A DNA stretch of 64,000 bases from Acinetobacter variabilis (GCF_000369625.1 NZ_KB850111.1:62001-126000), one strand, 5' to 3'. Shown: positions 42,222-51,255, numbered from the stretch's first letter. The notes: generated by a model not told the origin, from the letters alone. A program made the numbers and translations.

Positions 42222-43049
42222 TTAGAACATATTCTGATAAATATCCACTTTCAAGACTTGTTGTGTTTGTTCTTTGGTTAAATAGATGTCCAGTTGTTTG
42301 GCATCTTTGCTAATTTCCTGACTACGATAATGTAAGCCAATTCCTTCCTGATCGAAGAACCAGTCCGCCTGCCCCCAGTACAGTTTTTTTGGTGCTTTCT
42401 GCTGGACTTCTGCATTATTGTCCTTTAACCATTTTTGGTAAGCCTGCTGCACAATCTGATCCATCTGCAATTGCTGCTCAGGATTGATAATATCTAGCGG
42501 ACTGAGTATTTTTTGCTGCACACGGTCAGCCACAAAGAAATAATAGCGTTCATTGACGCGGATATTTTCCTGAGTGCTGTCTACCCCAATTTGCATTAAC
42601 ACAAATTGATTGCGCTGATAAGGAATACGGGTATACAGCGATAACTCATAGGCTTTATTCAGTTTGAGCTGGGCTTGCCAGGCATCTGATTTTTTTACAT
42701 ACGCATTAACCGCCTGCTGCAGACTCATATCCTGCTTTAGGCCAATCTGATCCTGAATGACTTTTGCTTGCTGCTTTTCAATAGACTGGTTTAGCCAGGA
42801 ATCAGCTGTCTTTAAGGTTTGAATATCCAGATTAATACAGTTTTTAGTTTCACAAAATGGCAAAGCAATATCGGCCGATTTCTCCTGGATATTCAGATAA
42901 GGCAAAACTTTGGCTTTTTCTTCAGGGGTGACTGCTGCAGATTTTTTCTGTTCCGTCACTGGCTGTTCTTTTTCATTTTTATCACATGCACCAAGTAACA
43001 AACTGCAGCCAATGACTGAACCGAGCAGGATTTCCTTACTAAACTTCAT
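42222..43049 (-). CDS. RsiV/DUF3298-like lipoprotein, diverged paralogue
   Basis: 275 residues. Lipobox LLGAC (Cys22). ALPFCETKNCINLDIQTLK matches the corresponding CxxKNC segment of its neighbour, and PLDIINPEQQLQMDQIVQQAYQKWL matches its DUF3298 part. The two are 49 bases apart and arose by tandem duplication. The glycine-rich THYLGGAHG motif of the neighbour is lost. Likely co-transcribed with it and tatD. Confidence 0.6.
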   Translation of the reverse strand: MKFSKEILLGSVIGCSLLLGACDKNEKEQPVTEQKKSAAVTPEEKAKVLPYLNIQEKSADIALPFCETKNCINLDIQTLKTADSWLNQSIEKQQAKVIQDQIGLKQDMSLQQAVNAYVKKSDAWQAQLKLNKAYELSLYTRIPYQRNQFVLMQIGVDSTQENIRVNERYYFFVADRVQQKILSPLDIINPEQQLQMDQIVQQAYQKWLKDNNAEVQQKAPKKLYWGQADWFFDQEGIGLHYRSQEISKDAKQLDIYLTKEQTQQVLKVDIYQNMF

Positions 43050-43097
43050 GATTTTTTAGAGATATAAGTAATGAGTCGTCTAAATGTAGCACAAAAT

Positions 43098-43122
43098 AAA
43101 ACAGCTTCCGGAGAAGCTGTTT
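43098..43122 (-). terminator. Terminator of prfC
   Basis: AAACAGCTTC/GAAGCTGTTT pairs around a CGGA-type loop; on the minus strand TTTTATTTTG follows. It lies 23 bases past the prfC stop. Confidence 0.8.
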
Positions 43123-43144
43123 AACATTTTCCAAGCCTGAAGGC

Positions 43145-44734
43145 TTAGTGTTCGCGTGTGTTACGGAATACGATATCCGGATAACGTTCCTGCATCAGCT
43201 GTAAGTTCACTCGGCTTGGTGCAAGATAAGTCAAATGACCACCACCATCAACAGATAACTGGTCATGGGCTTTTTTCTTGAATTCATTAAATTTCTTCTC
43301 ATCTTCGCAAGATACCCAACGTACTGTATTGATGCTCACCGGCTCATAAATACAGTCCACCTTGTACTCTTCTTTCAGACGATACGCCACCACTTCGAAC
43401 TGCAGCACACCCACAGCACCAACAATCAGGTCATTGCTGTTTTGTGGCATGAAGACCTGAGTTGCACCTTCTTCAGACAGCTCTTTCAGACCTTTTTGCA
43501 GCTGTTTTGACTTCAACGGATCTTTCAGACGGACACGGCGGAACATTTCCGGTGCAAAGTGCGGAATACCGGTAAATTGCAGTTTTTCACCTGAAGTGAA
43601 AGTATCACCGATCTGGATGGTACCGTGGTTATGCAGACCGATAATATCACCCGGCCATGCTTCTTCCAGATGCTGACGGTCACCAGCCAGGAAGGTCAAG
43701 GCATCGCTAATGCGGATATCTTTATCGATACGCACATGCTTCATTTTCATGCCTTTTTCATACTTACCTGAACAGATTCGCATGAAAGCGATACGGTCAC
43801 GGTGTTTCGGGTCCATATTGGCCTGAATCTTGAAGATAAAGCCTGTAAAACCTTCTTCATCTGCCTCTACTTTACGGTCTTGAGTTGGATGCGCTTTGGG
43901 AGGCGGTGCATATTCGCTAAATGTATCCAGAACATGGTCGACACCGAAGTTACCTAAAGCTGTACCGAACAGCACTGGAGTTTGACGGCCTGCCAGGAAT
44001 TCTTCACGATCTAATGGCTCATTGGCCATTTGTACCAGTTCCAATGATTCTTCAAATGCCGCCCAAGCCAGCTCACCGACTTTTTCACGTAAATCAGCAT
44101 GGTCATAGCCATCACGAACTTCGATATCAGTAATCACTGAACCAAAACCGGCTTTATAGACATAGAACTTTTCTTCGAGCAGATTATAGACACCAGCGAA
44201 GTCACGTCCTGTACCGAGTGGCCAGGTAATCGGGACACATTTAATTTTCAGGACATTTTCGATCTCATCCAGCAGCTCTAAAGGCTCACGGATTTCACGG
44301 TCCATTTTGTTGACGAAAGAAATGATAGGAGTGTCACGCATACGACACACTTCCATCAATTTGATGGTACGTTCCTCGACACCTTTTGCACCGTCAATCA
44401 CCATCAGCGCTGAGTCTACCGCAGTGAGGGTACGGTAAGTATCTTCCGAGAAATCTTCATGCCCCGGGGTATCCAGCAGGTTAATCATCTTGTCCTTGAA
44501 CGGGAACTGCATGACGGACGTGGTGATCGAAATCCCACGCTCTTTTTCCATTTCCATCCAGTCAGAAGTGGCTGCACGATCCGATTTACGGCTTTTCACC
44601 ATACCTGCAACCTGAATGGCCTGACCCCATAACAGCAGTTTTTCTGTCATGGTGGTTTTACCGGCATCGGGGTGGGAAATAATAGCAAAGGTTCTACGAG
44701 CCTTTACCTCTCTAGCTAATTGATCTTTAAACAT
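43145..44734 (-). CDS. prfC: Peptide chain release factor 3, with an N-terminus supplied by an integrated element
   Basis: 529 residues, full length. [17 protein letters not shown] is the P-loop, followed by DTPGHEDF and NKMDRE. RF3 is the GTPase that recycles RF1/RF2. The first codons ([18 protein letters not shown]) and the upstream promoter come from the mobile element whose left end lies at 44670. The original first codons (MSFKDELAAQVAQRRTFAI) are stranded at 51178-51255. The protein should stay functional: the join keeps frame and most residues. Only a weak ribosome site precedes the new ATG. Confidence 0.95.
   Translation of the reverse strand: MFKDQLAREVKARRTFAIISHPDAGKTTMTEKLLLWGQAIQVAGMVKSRKSDRAATSDWMEMEKERGISITTSVMQFPFKDKMINLLDTPGHEDFSEDTYRTLTAVDSALMVIDGAKGVEERTIKLMEVCRMRDTPIISFVNKMDREIREPLELLDEIENVLKIKCVPITWPLGTGRDFAGVYNLLEEKFYVYKAGFGSVITDIEVRDGYDHADLREKVGELAWAAFEESLELVQMANEPLDREEFLAGRQTPVLFGTALGNFGVDHVLDTFSEYAPPPKAHPTQDRKVEADEEGFTGFIFKIQANMDPKHRDRIAFMRICSGKYEKGMKMKHVRIDKDIRISDALTFLAGDRQHLEEAWPGDIIGLHNHGTIQIGDTFTSGEKLQFTGIPHFAPEMFRRVRLKDPLKSKQLQKGLKELSEEGATQVFMPQNSNDLIVGAVGVLQFEVVAYRLKEEYKVDCIYEPVSINTVRWVSCEDEKKFNEFKKKAHDQLSVDGGGHLTYLAPSRVNLQLMQERYPDIVFRNTREH
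44670..44686. repeat. Left attachment core (attL)
   Basis: GGGTGGGAAATAATAGC, within codons for AIISHP of prfC. It matches the right core at 51188 except for one base. Confidence 0.88.
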
Positions 44735-44748
44735 GAGAAAAATCTACA

Positions 44749-44787
44749 ATATGTACACAGTTATGTACACATTTCTAAATATGTACT
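44749..44787. promoter_or_regulatory. Left cluster of integrase arm-type sites (probable)
   Basis: ATATGTACACA (44749-44759), TTATGTACACA (44761-44771) and ATATGTACT (44779-44787) lie between the prfC start and the Fic gene. The same motif recurs near the other end of the element next to the integrase. Such short repeats on both sides of a core are what tyrosine integrases bind. Confidence 0.6.
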
Positions 44788-44812
44788 AAAACTGAAAAAG
44801 TGGGAATTCAAA

Positions 44813-44835
44813 ATTGGCGTAATTGTAGCAGATTT
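44813..44835 (-). promoter_or_regulatory. Element-borne copy of the prfC promoter
   Basis: On the minus strand this reads AAATCTGCTACAAT and eight further bases. It matches 20 of 23 positions of the displaced native segment at 51314-51336. TACAAT is a good -10. It now drives prfC. Confidence 0.65.
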
Positions 44836-44892
44836 GAATAGGATTTTACTGATTGCGGATATGTCTTGATTTATCCACAATTGAAAGTATTG

Positions 44893-45897
44893 TTATCTTT
44901 TTAATCTATATCTTTGCTTCGGACTTTTCGGCTTATCAGGAATGGTGCGTTTAATCAGACCAGCTTCTATTGCAGGATTTAAGTAATTCCTTTGGAATGT
45001 TGCTCGATGAGTTAATCCAACCAATTGCATCAATTCAGCTAAAGTATAATCTTCTTGCTTCATTGCCGAAAGTAAACGCTGAACTTGGTCGCTCACTTGT
45101 ACGTTAACTTGAGCGGTAACATGATCGCTATCTTGAGCGGTATCAGTTGAACTAAGAATGGCATCTAAAATCATGTGTAAGATGAATTCTATAAACGGGG
45201 CTGAATCAGTACGATCTGTACTTGCTTGCAACGCTTCGTAATAAGCTTTTTGATTTTGGTAAATCAAGCTTTCAACTGGAATATTGGCAAAGATTGGATT
45301 CCATCTACTTAAAATCAATGTCTGCCACAACCTCCCCATTCGACCATTACCATCTGCGAATGGATGAATAAACTCAAACTCATAATGGAATACTGAACTT
45401 TGAATCAGTGGATGTATATCGCTGTCATTCAACCAATTAAGTAAATCAGCCATCAAACGGTTAATCTGATTCGCAGGTGGAGCCATATGCACTACTCGAT
45501 CACCTGACATTACACCGACACCACCATGACGATACTGACCGACTTCATCAATTAAGCCTGTCATTAAAATTTGGTGCGCTTGTAATAGGTCTTTTTCTTG
45601 GCTTGGTTGCCACTGCTGAAATGCTTCATAGGCTTTAATGGCATTACGTACTTCCTGAACTTCTTTCGGAGGTGCAATCACAGTCTTACCATTTAGAATC
45701 GCCGTGATTTGTTCTGTACTTAACGTATTCCCCTCTATTGCAAGAGAACCTTGAATAGTACGGATACGATTGGCTTTTCTGAGTTTTAAGCTGTCCTGAA
45801 TTTCCTCTAAAACAGTCAAACGCCCTATATTTTCACTGATCTGAGCAATCAGATGAATGATTTTTGAGGTGATGGTATAAGGCGGTTGGTATTTCAT
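44893..45897 (-). CDS. Fic-domain protein (probable AMP/NMP-transferase) with C-terminal winged helix
   Basis: 334 residues. The Fic active motif HPFADGNGRMGR (about 178-189) is complete, including the catalytic His. An N-terminal inhibitory-helix motif SLAIEGN (Ser51-Glu55-Gly56) marks it as a class II, self-inhibited Fic protein. The C-terminus (about 270-334) is a winged-helix-like region with AELMQLVGLTHRATFQRNYL. Fic enzymes move AMP or related groups onto target proteins. Seven bases separate it from the upstream gene, so the two form an operon. The target is unknown. Confidence 0.88.
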   Translation of the reverse strand: MKYQPPYTITSKIIHLIAQISENIGRLTVLEEIQDSLKLRKANRIRTIQGSLAIEGNTLSTEQITAILNGKTVIAPPKEVQEVRNAIKAYEAFQQWQPSQEKDLLQAHQILMTGLIDEVGQYRHGGVGVMSGDRVVHMAPPANQINRLMADLLNWLNDSDIHPLIQSSVFHYEFEFIHPFADGNGRMGRLWQTLILSRWNPIFANIPVESLIYQNQKAYYEALQASTDRTDSAPFIEFILHMILDAILSSTDTAQDSDHVTAQVNVQVSDQVQRLLSAMKQEDYTLAELMQLVGLTHRATFQRNYLNPAIEAGLIKRTIPDKPKSPKQRYRLKR

Positions 45898-45904
45898 AAT
45901 AGAC

Positions 45905-47404
45905 CTACTTTGGTAAATTTATTTTTGAATGAAGTTCACAGCTTTCACCCCAAGCAATTAAGCGTCCTTCAAACTCAGGAACTAAAAATTCAATAAATTG
46001 ATTTAAATCATGTTTATAAATTTTAAACTCTTCTGGCTGTTGAACATATTTTTTATAACGCTCTTTCCATTTACCCGAACTATCTCTCTCGTTTAATAAA
46101 TCGGGTTTGCCTGTTACTTTTAAAGTAAGCATCAAATGCTTAATGTAAGCTGGATGATGTTCCATCAAGTTATGAGCTACACTCACCATATCATTAATAT
46201 TGTTACCTACAACGTAACCAAATTTTGCACTTAAAATTGAGTTGACCACTGTTTTATAGGGTGCATGTAAAATGTATTTAGGTGTACTAATACCCATTAG
46301 CTCAAGCTCTTTACGGATGGAAAACCACTGAAAGTTGAATTGACTATCGGTAAGGTAATGAGTTTTTATCCATAGTTTAGTAAACTCGACCAATAATTCA
46401 GATTTAGTTTTTGATGGAACTTTTGTATCAAGATCAACCTGTTCTAGTGATTCGATATATTTCTGAACTTTTAGTTTATCTTTTTGATTCTTACTCTCTT
46501 GTAAATAACTATGACGTAAGCCTAATTTTTGCTTTAGCTTTTGATATTCAGCTTCATAATCAAAAAAGTATATTTGCTTTGTAGCTTCGTTCTGGACTAA
46601 GTTTTGGAATTCGACGAACTCAGTATTCCACTGATTAATGATTTGATTATTCTTTATTTCAGGCTTTAAATAATGACACTCTAAAGTAAAAACTTTTGTT
46701 TTAATTGATTGAGCGACTGTAGAATCATTCACTACAAAGGCATTTGCATTATTGTTGTAGTAAATATCTTGCATTGACTGCTTCTTCGCTTTTTCTGTTG
46801 GTTCAAAATGATTAAAAATCCACAGTAAGCAAGCATTGTTATCTTGATAAAAAATCTTACGATCAATAATCACATTCAAAAAAGTTGTAGAAAGTTGTCC
46901 TTCAAAAACAACTAATTGCTTTTTATATAATGAAGATACATCTGGTCTACGCCATTGCTTTAGATCAATACTTTTACGAACTTGCTCAATATGAATATCA
47001 CTAAAAGCTTCATCTACTTGAAGGCTTTTATATATGTTCTCTTTCAGCAATTTATGTTGTTGAGTTTCTTTCGCAATTTGATACTTTAGAGCAGTTTTTT
47101 CTTGCTCTGATAACTGTTTGATATGCTTTACAGGACATTGGAAGTTTGGATTATTTTCCAACTCAGGAATATGTTTAAAAAAAAATGTTGCCGAGGAATT
47201 GATCTCCATGTGATCTATACGTCTGGCAAGGGTCACTGGGGATTGGCACCAAGCGCAAGTAAAATGAGGCTTGTTTTTATCCCGTTTATATCGCTCCCTT
47301 ATTTGACTACGCCATTGAGTCAGCTCCATTTCAGACTGTTGAAAGAATACATTCACATCAATCCACATATTTTGATCTTTATCAACAATATGAACCAACT
47401 TCAT
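45905..47404 (-). CDS. Zinc-finger and CoiA/DUF6035-like nuclease-domain protein
   Basis: 499 residues from ATG 47404, which has GAGGGG six bases upstream; eight upstream codons are open but lack a site. Residues 50-90 hold CAWC, a His (78) and a Cys (90), a likely zinc site. RRPDVSSLYKKQLVVFEGQ (Asp155, Glu168, Gln170) has the PD-(D/E)xK-type layout of CoiA-like nucleases, with FLNVIIDRKIFYQ after it. The remaining 300 residues are unfamiliar. AT-rich, unlike core genes nearby. Family name is my inference. Confidence 0.6.
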   Translation of the reverse strand: MKLVHIVDKDQNMWIDVNVFFQQSEMELTQWRSQIRERYKRDKNKPHFTCAWCQSPVTLARRIDHMEINSSATFFFKHIPELENNPNFQCPVKHIKQLSEQEKTALKYQIAKETQQHKLLKENIYKSLQVDEAFSDIHIEQVRKSIDLKQWRRPDVSSLYKKQLVVFEGQLSTTFLNVIIDRKIFYQDNNACLLWIFNHFEPTEKAKKQSMQDIYYNNNANAFVVNDSTVAQSIKTKVFTLECHYLKPEIKNNQIINQWNTEFVEFQNLVQNEATKQIYFFDYEAEYQKLKQKLGLRHSYLQESKNQKDKLKVQKYIESLEQVDLDTKVPSKTKSELLVEFTKLWIKTHYLTDSQFNFQWFSIRKELELMGISTPKYILHAPYKTVVNSILSAKFGYVVGNNINDMVSVAHNLMEHHPAYIKHLMLTLKVTGKPDLLNERDSSGKWKERYKKYVQQPEEFKIYKHDLNQFIEFLVPEFEGRLIAWGESCELHSKINLPK

Positions 47405-47452
47405 GTATCCCCTCAACTTGCTTATCAAGCCAACATTAATATTGCCTTTAAT

Positions 47453-47672
47453 CTAACCTTTACTAGCCTTTTTACCAATAACATTTTTAATAATTTCAAC
47501 GACTTTTTCACTTTCAAATTGAGTTTTAAAAACAACGTCTACATCATCTCTGACATTTTGAAATAAAAGTTCTGCATGTTTAATTTTACGCTGCTCTTCT
47601 TCGGATAAGGTGTAGTTTGCCTTATCTTTCGTTTCAATCAACAAATTCAAAGTTTTCTTTCCACTTTCATAC
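47453..47672 (-). pseudogene. C-terminal remnant, probably of a type III restriction enzyme (Res)
   Basis: The frame enters from the IS edge as YESGKKTLNLLIETKDK and continues through LSEEEQRKIKHAELLFQNV to a stop. The LLIETK strand followed by K-I-x-H-A-x-L-F fits the C-terminal end of Res subunits of type III restriction systems and related helicase-nucleases. Everything upstream was replaced by the IS5 element. Assignment is tentative. Confidence 0.5.
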
Positions 47673-48711
47673 GGCTTTGTTGCATAAAGATTTTAAAGAT
47701 AGAGCTTTCCTAAGTTGTTTAAATTTAAGTGACAACTTGGGTGTGAGGTCGGCCGAGCTCCGTAAACTTATTTAAGATGGCCACACGTGCATGAATCTCG
47801 TTGACTTGGCTATCAAAATTCCGAGCACTGAGCTTATCGCCTAATAATTTGATGCAGTGCATCTTGGTTTCTACCAGACTTCGCTGATGGTAGCCCGACC
47901 ATTTTTTCCATAGTGTCCTGCCTAAACGTTTAACAGTGCGAAGTAATTCATTTCGCTCTAGCGAATGAACTTTTGTATCTTTCCAAGGCTTCGCATTTTT
48001 TCTGGGTGGAATAATCGCATGGGCATTTCGATCTGTGATCAACTGGCGACACCGCTTTGTGTCATAAGCACCATCGGTATAAACGGAGTCAATATGCTCA
48101 TCTTGAGGAATCTGATCGAGTAAATCACCAAGTACTTGTGAATCACTGACATTATTTGTCGTAAGCTGAACGGCACGTATTTGCAGTGTTTCAGCATCTA
48201 TACCAATATGCAGTTTACGCCATTGCCGACGGTATTCAGGCTGATGCTTCTTACGCTTCCATTCGCCTTCACCTAAAAATTTTAAACCCGTAGAGTCGAC
48301 GAGTAGATGTAACCCATCACGACTTTTCTGGTAGTTAATTTGAATATCAATATACTTTTGTCTTCTACAAAGCGTCGTGAAGTCTGGTGCTGTCCAATCT
48401 AATCCGCAAAGTTTAATTAAGCTTTGAACAAAACCAGTAACCATGCGTAAAGTGAGTCTAAATAGAGATTTGATCATCAAACAGCATTGAATCGCTATGT
48501 CGGAGTAGGTTTGACTTCGACCTTGTTTGCCTTGAGGTTCTGCATACCATTGTGTTTTTGGATCGAACCAAATGGCAATATTCCCACGATTAATGAGAGC
48601 TCGGTTATATGCGGGCCAATTGGTTGTGCGGTAGATTTTGTGTGTAGGCTTCTTCATTTGGAAATTATATTGCCGAAGGAGTCCTTAAGAACAGCTTTGT
48701 GCAACAAAGCC
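47673..48711 (-). mobile_element. IS5-family insertion sequence
   Basis: 1039 bases with terminal inverted repeats starting GGCTTTGTTGCA: GGCTTTGTTGCATAAAGATT at the left, and GGCTTTGTTGCACAAAGCTG on the reverse strand at the right. The size and repeats fit the IS903 group of IS5. The nine bases on either side do not match, so no target duplication remains. Confidence 0.9.
47725..48657 (-). CDS. IS5-family transposase
   Basis: 310 residues, intact. The DDE residues lie in LVDSTGLKFLGEG, SVYTDGAYDT and RSLVETKMHCIKLLGD (the Y-x-R-x-x-x-E-type motif). The N-terminus YNRALINRGNIAIWFD is typical for the group. It fills nearly the whole insertion sequence. Confidence 0.94.
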   Translation of the reverse strand: MKKPTHKIYRTTNWPAYNRALINRGNIAIWFDPKTQWYAEPQGKQGRSQTYSDIAIQCCLMIKSLFRLTLRMVTGFVQSLIKLCGLDWTAPDFTTLCRRQKYIDIQINYQKSRDGLHLLVDSTGLKFLGEGEWKRKKHQPEYRRQWRKLHIGIDAETLQIRAVQLTTNNVSDSQVLGDLLDQIPQDEHIDSVYTDGAYDTKRCRQLITDRNAHAIIPPRKNAKPWKDTKVHSLERNELLRTVKRLGRTLWKKWSGYHQRSLVETKMHCIKLLGDKLSARNFDSQVNEIHARVAILNKFTELGRPHTQVVT

Positions 48712-49336
48712 ATTCACTGAGCATTTTTTGCTTAAGCACAAGTTCAGACTGAAGCCACTCAATATCGTAAACCTCAAAAGCTTTGACCAGATCATCAAGC
48801 ACAAAATGAACAGCTTGATTTAGATTCTTCCATTTACCATGACGTGCCACTTGTTCCCTTAAAATACGATATATAATTTCACGTCTTGGGTATAACTGCT
48901 TGTCGTAACGAGCTTTGACTGCAATGATTGCCTTTGCACTTTTGGCAAGTGTACTGTTCTGAATAAACTCCACCCCACCAAGCATTTGCACATAAGCAAT
49001 TAAAATATCTGAATAATGCCTTTGGAAAATTTTGGCAGGCAAGTTATTCACCTCAGGTCTTAATGTATTTATCTGCATTAAAAGCTGTGCAATCTGGAAT
49101 GGCTTGAAAGGGATTGAAACCACATCCCCCATCATTTCTAAATGAAAAGCTGACTGCTCACTCAATGGAAAATCATTCTGCTGCATTCTTTTTATGATTT
49201 TTTCTTTTTGATCAATATATGATTGATTCTCCGTTTCTATTAATTCATTATCCAATTCACACTGATAGTAGTAACAAAAGTTTAACCATATATCCTGCTC
49301 AAACTGCTCTAACCTTGATAATTTTTTATCAATCAT
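48665..49336 (-). pseudogene. Unknown protein truncated by the IS5 element
   Basis: About 207 native residues end at 48711 (KQKMLSEW), after which 17 residues are read from the IS end to a chance stop. The protein is mostly helical, with MGDVVSIPFKPFQIAQLLMQ and HGKWKNLNQAVHFVLDDLVKAF. No family recognised. Its place beside the alpA-int pair suggests an accessory gene of the element. Confidence 0.6.
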
Positions 49337-49550
49337 AATTTATTAAAATACAGATAATTGCATAGCATAATACTACTATATTTCCAGATATGCGTACTGC
49401 TCTATTTTAAACATTTTCTAAATTTTATAGTTACCCCATCAATGAACTGATCTAATAGTTTTAACATTATAGGTTGATTTCCAGCCAATATTTAAGGTTA
49501 AAAAATTAGTTCTTTTTTCTAATTGCGATAATCACAAAAGGATCAAAGAT

Positions 49551-49772
49551 ATGGGCTACTTAACATCTAAAGAAATTCGCCACAAACTCAAAAATTGCTC
49601 TGCATCGACTTTATGGCGTTACCAACAACCTAATCAAAAAATGTTCGAGCAACCAATGCCTCAACCTATTAAGAAATGCGCTGGCTCTACTAGCCTTTGG
49701 GATGAAGAAACGTTTAACGAATGGCTAATCAAATATTTCAATAACAACCAAATGAGTAATCTGTCTATCTAG
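49551..49772 (+). CDS. AlpA-like excisionase/transcription regulator
   Basis: 73 residues. SKEIRHKLKNCSASTLWRYQQ forms a winged-helix MerR/AlpA recognition part, with FEQPMPQPIKK and LWDEETFNEWL as in the AlpA family. These small proteins regulate integrase genes or help excision in P4-type elements. AAAGGATC precedes the ATG. Its last eight bases overlap the end of the opposing integrase gene. Confidence 0.75.
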   Translation: MGYLTSKEIRHKLKNCSASTLWRYQQPNQKMFEQPMPQPIKKCAGSTSLWDEETFNEWLIKYFNNNQMSNLSI

Positions 49773-50964
49773 ACAGATTACTTAATTTTTTCCACCATTT
49801 TTTATAAGCCTTCGACATCTCTTTTTGATAATCATAATAGTCATATGTCCCCTGTTCCCCAGGCATCACATGACCAACCATCAGTTCCGCAACATCCCTA
49901 CTTGTAAACGCACTGAAATTTGTCCTTGCTGTACGCCGCAAATCATGCATAGACCAATGATCCATTTCAATTTTATAATTCTTCCTTGCAAATTGCATGA
50001 AGTTATAAGGGGTATCTGTTGGCCCACTACGCCCCATTGGCTCTTTGCCATTTTCATGTGGGAAAATGTATTCAGAATTACTCAAATCCATTGCAGACTG
50101 AAGCCACGGTTTGATCTCATCAATAATAGGTCGAACAATGTCACCTTTACTTTCTCCTGTCTTATGATTTTCATACGGTACTGTCCATGTATTTTTACTA
50201 AAATCAAAATCTGATTTCCGTGCAAGCCTCAACTCACTATATCGATTACCATAAAACAAACATAACTTGAGAAATAAAACATTCCTTAATGATGTTCTAG
50301 ACTCATCACAAATTTTAAAAATTAAAGACAACTCATCATCTTGTAATACTCGAACAGTTTTATTTTTCTTAATATTTAAGTCACGCTTTCCAGTGATATG
50401 TCTTATGGGATTTCGCTCAATTAATTTTCGATTAATCCCCCAATCCAAACACTGCTTTGTATTCGTAAGAATGCGATCAGTTATCGATGGCGACTGTTTA
50501 AATTGCTCTTCTAGTAAATCTAACCACATATGTAATGTAATTTGCTCAGCAGGTATGCTACCTAACTTTGGGAAAACATAAAGTTCAAATGATCTCAAAT
50601 ATTGATCTGCATTTTTTTTGTTTGGAATACTATATTTCGTATGCCACTCACGAAATAACGCTTCAAAAGTTATAGCCTCTGTGATCTTGTGAAGTTCTAC
50701 TTTTTTATGAATACGTGGGTCATGTCCCTTTTCTAAAATTGCTTTCATTTTCTGCAATTCAATACGAGCTTCTTTAAGGCTCATATTTGGATAGGTTCCC
50801 AAGTCTAAACGAGCTTGCTTATCGTTATATCGAAAACGCATCTGGAAAGTGAGCTTTCCTTTTTGAGAAACACGAACGCTCAATCCATCTTGATCAGGCT
50901 CCGTATGTATTGCTGAACGTTCACGATCTAGATTCTTCTTAAGCCACGTATCTGTTAAAGGCAT
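49765..50964 (-). CDS. P4-type tyrosine integrase
   Basis: 399 residues. A DUF4102-like arm-binding N-terminus (LTDTWLKKNLD... LRFRYNDKQARLDLGTYPNMSLKEAR) is followed by the core-binding and catalytic domains. Catalytic residues: Arg in NRYSELRLARKSDF, HDLRR (His-x-x-Arg), GH in VGHVMPGEQ, and Tyr in YDYYDYQKEM. Such integrases insert into the ends of genes; here the target is prfC. The gene is intact, so excision may be possible. Confidence 0.93.
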   Translation of the reverse strand: MPLTDTWLKKNLDRERSAIHTEPDQDGLSVRVSQKGKLTFQMRFRYNDKQARLDLGTYPNMSLKEARIELQKMKAILEKGHDPRIHKKVELHKITEAITFEALFREWHTKYSIPNKKNADQYLRSFELYVFPKLGSIPAEQITLHMWLDLLEEQFKQSPSITDRILTNTKQCLDWGINRKLIERNPIRHITGKRDLNIKKNKTVRVLQDDELSLIFKICDESRTSLRNVLFLKLCLFYGNRYSELRLARKSDFDFSKNTWTVPYENHKTGESKGDIVRPIIDEIKPWLQSAMDLSNSEYIFPHENGKEPMGRSGPTDTPYNFMQFARKNYKIEMDHWSMHDLRRTARTNFSAFTSRDVAELMVGHVMPGEQGTYDYYDYQKEMSKAYKKWWKKLSNLSR

Positions 50965-50975
50965 TTTACTCCACC

Positions 50976-51035
50976 TGTGTACATATTTTTTTCAAATAGA
51001 AAATTCTAGAAAATATGTACACACATATGTACACA
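50976..51035. promoter_or_regulatory. Right cluster of integrase arm-type sites (probable)
   Basis: ATATGTACACA occurs at 50976-50986 (reverse), 51013-51023 and 51025-51035, upstream of the integrase start. The same motif lies at 44749-44787 at the other end. Confidence 0.6.
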
Positions 51036-51177
51036 AACATACTGACTAGACTTGAAATCTATTGAACGGGGTTGAAAGACATATCAGACAAAGAATAACA
51101 ATATTTTTATATTTTTACAGTACTTACAATGGTTTTATTATTATATTTGAAATAGGTTAAATGGGCTTGAAATGGTG

Positions 51178-51255
51178 TCAAATATTTGGGTGGGAAATAA
51201 TGGCGAATGTACGTCGCTGAGCGACCTGCGCCGCTAACTCATCTTTAAAACTCAT
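51178..51255 (-). pseudogene. Displaced native 5' end of prfC
   Basis: ATG 51255 encodes MSFKDELAAQVAQRRTFAII then SHPNI and a stop. It is homologous to the first codons of prfC up to the attachment core, where element sequence begins. Together with the prfC-like promoter at 51314-51336 it is the original gene start, cut off by integration. Confidence 0.88.
51188..51204. repeat. Right attachment core (attR)
   Basis: GGGTGGGAAATAATGGC; one base differs from the left core at 44670-44686. Confidence 0.88.

Larger units (their letters stand above)
44670..51204. mobile_element. 6.5-kb integrative element in the 5' end of prfC
   Basis: Bounded by direct repeats GGGTGGGAAATAATRGC at 44670-44686 and 51188-51204 (16 of 17 identical). 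It contains an integrase and AlpA-like regulator at the right end, a Fic protein and a nuclease-like protein at the left, and an IS5 element plus two broken genes between them. Its left end replaces the first codons and promoter of prfC. No replication or conjugation gene is seen, so it is at best mobilised by others or is decayed. Confidence 0.9.

Noticed and set aside
47664..48720. Nine-base target duplication for the IS5 element
   Set aside because: The flanks CTTTCATAC and ATTCACTGA do not match, so none can be claimed.
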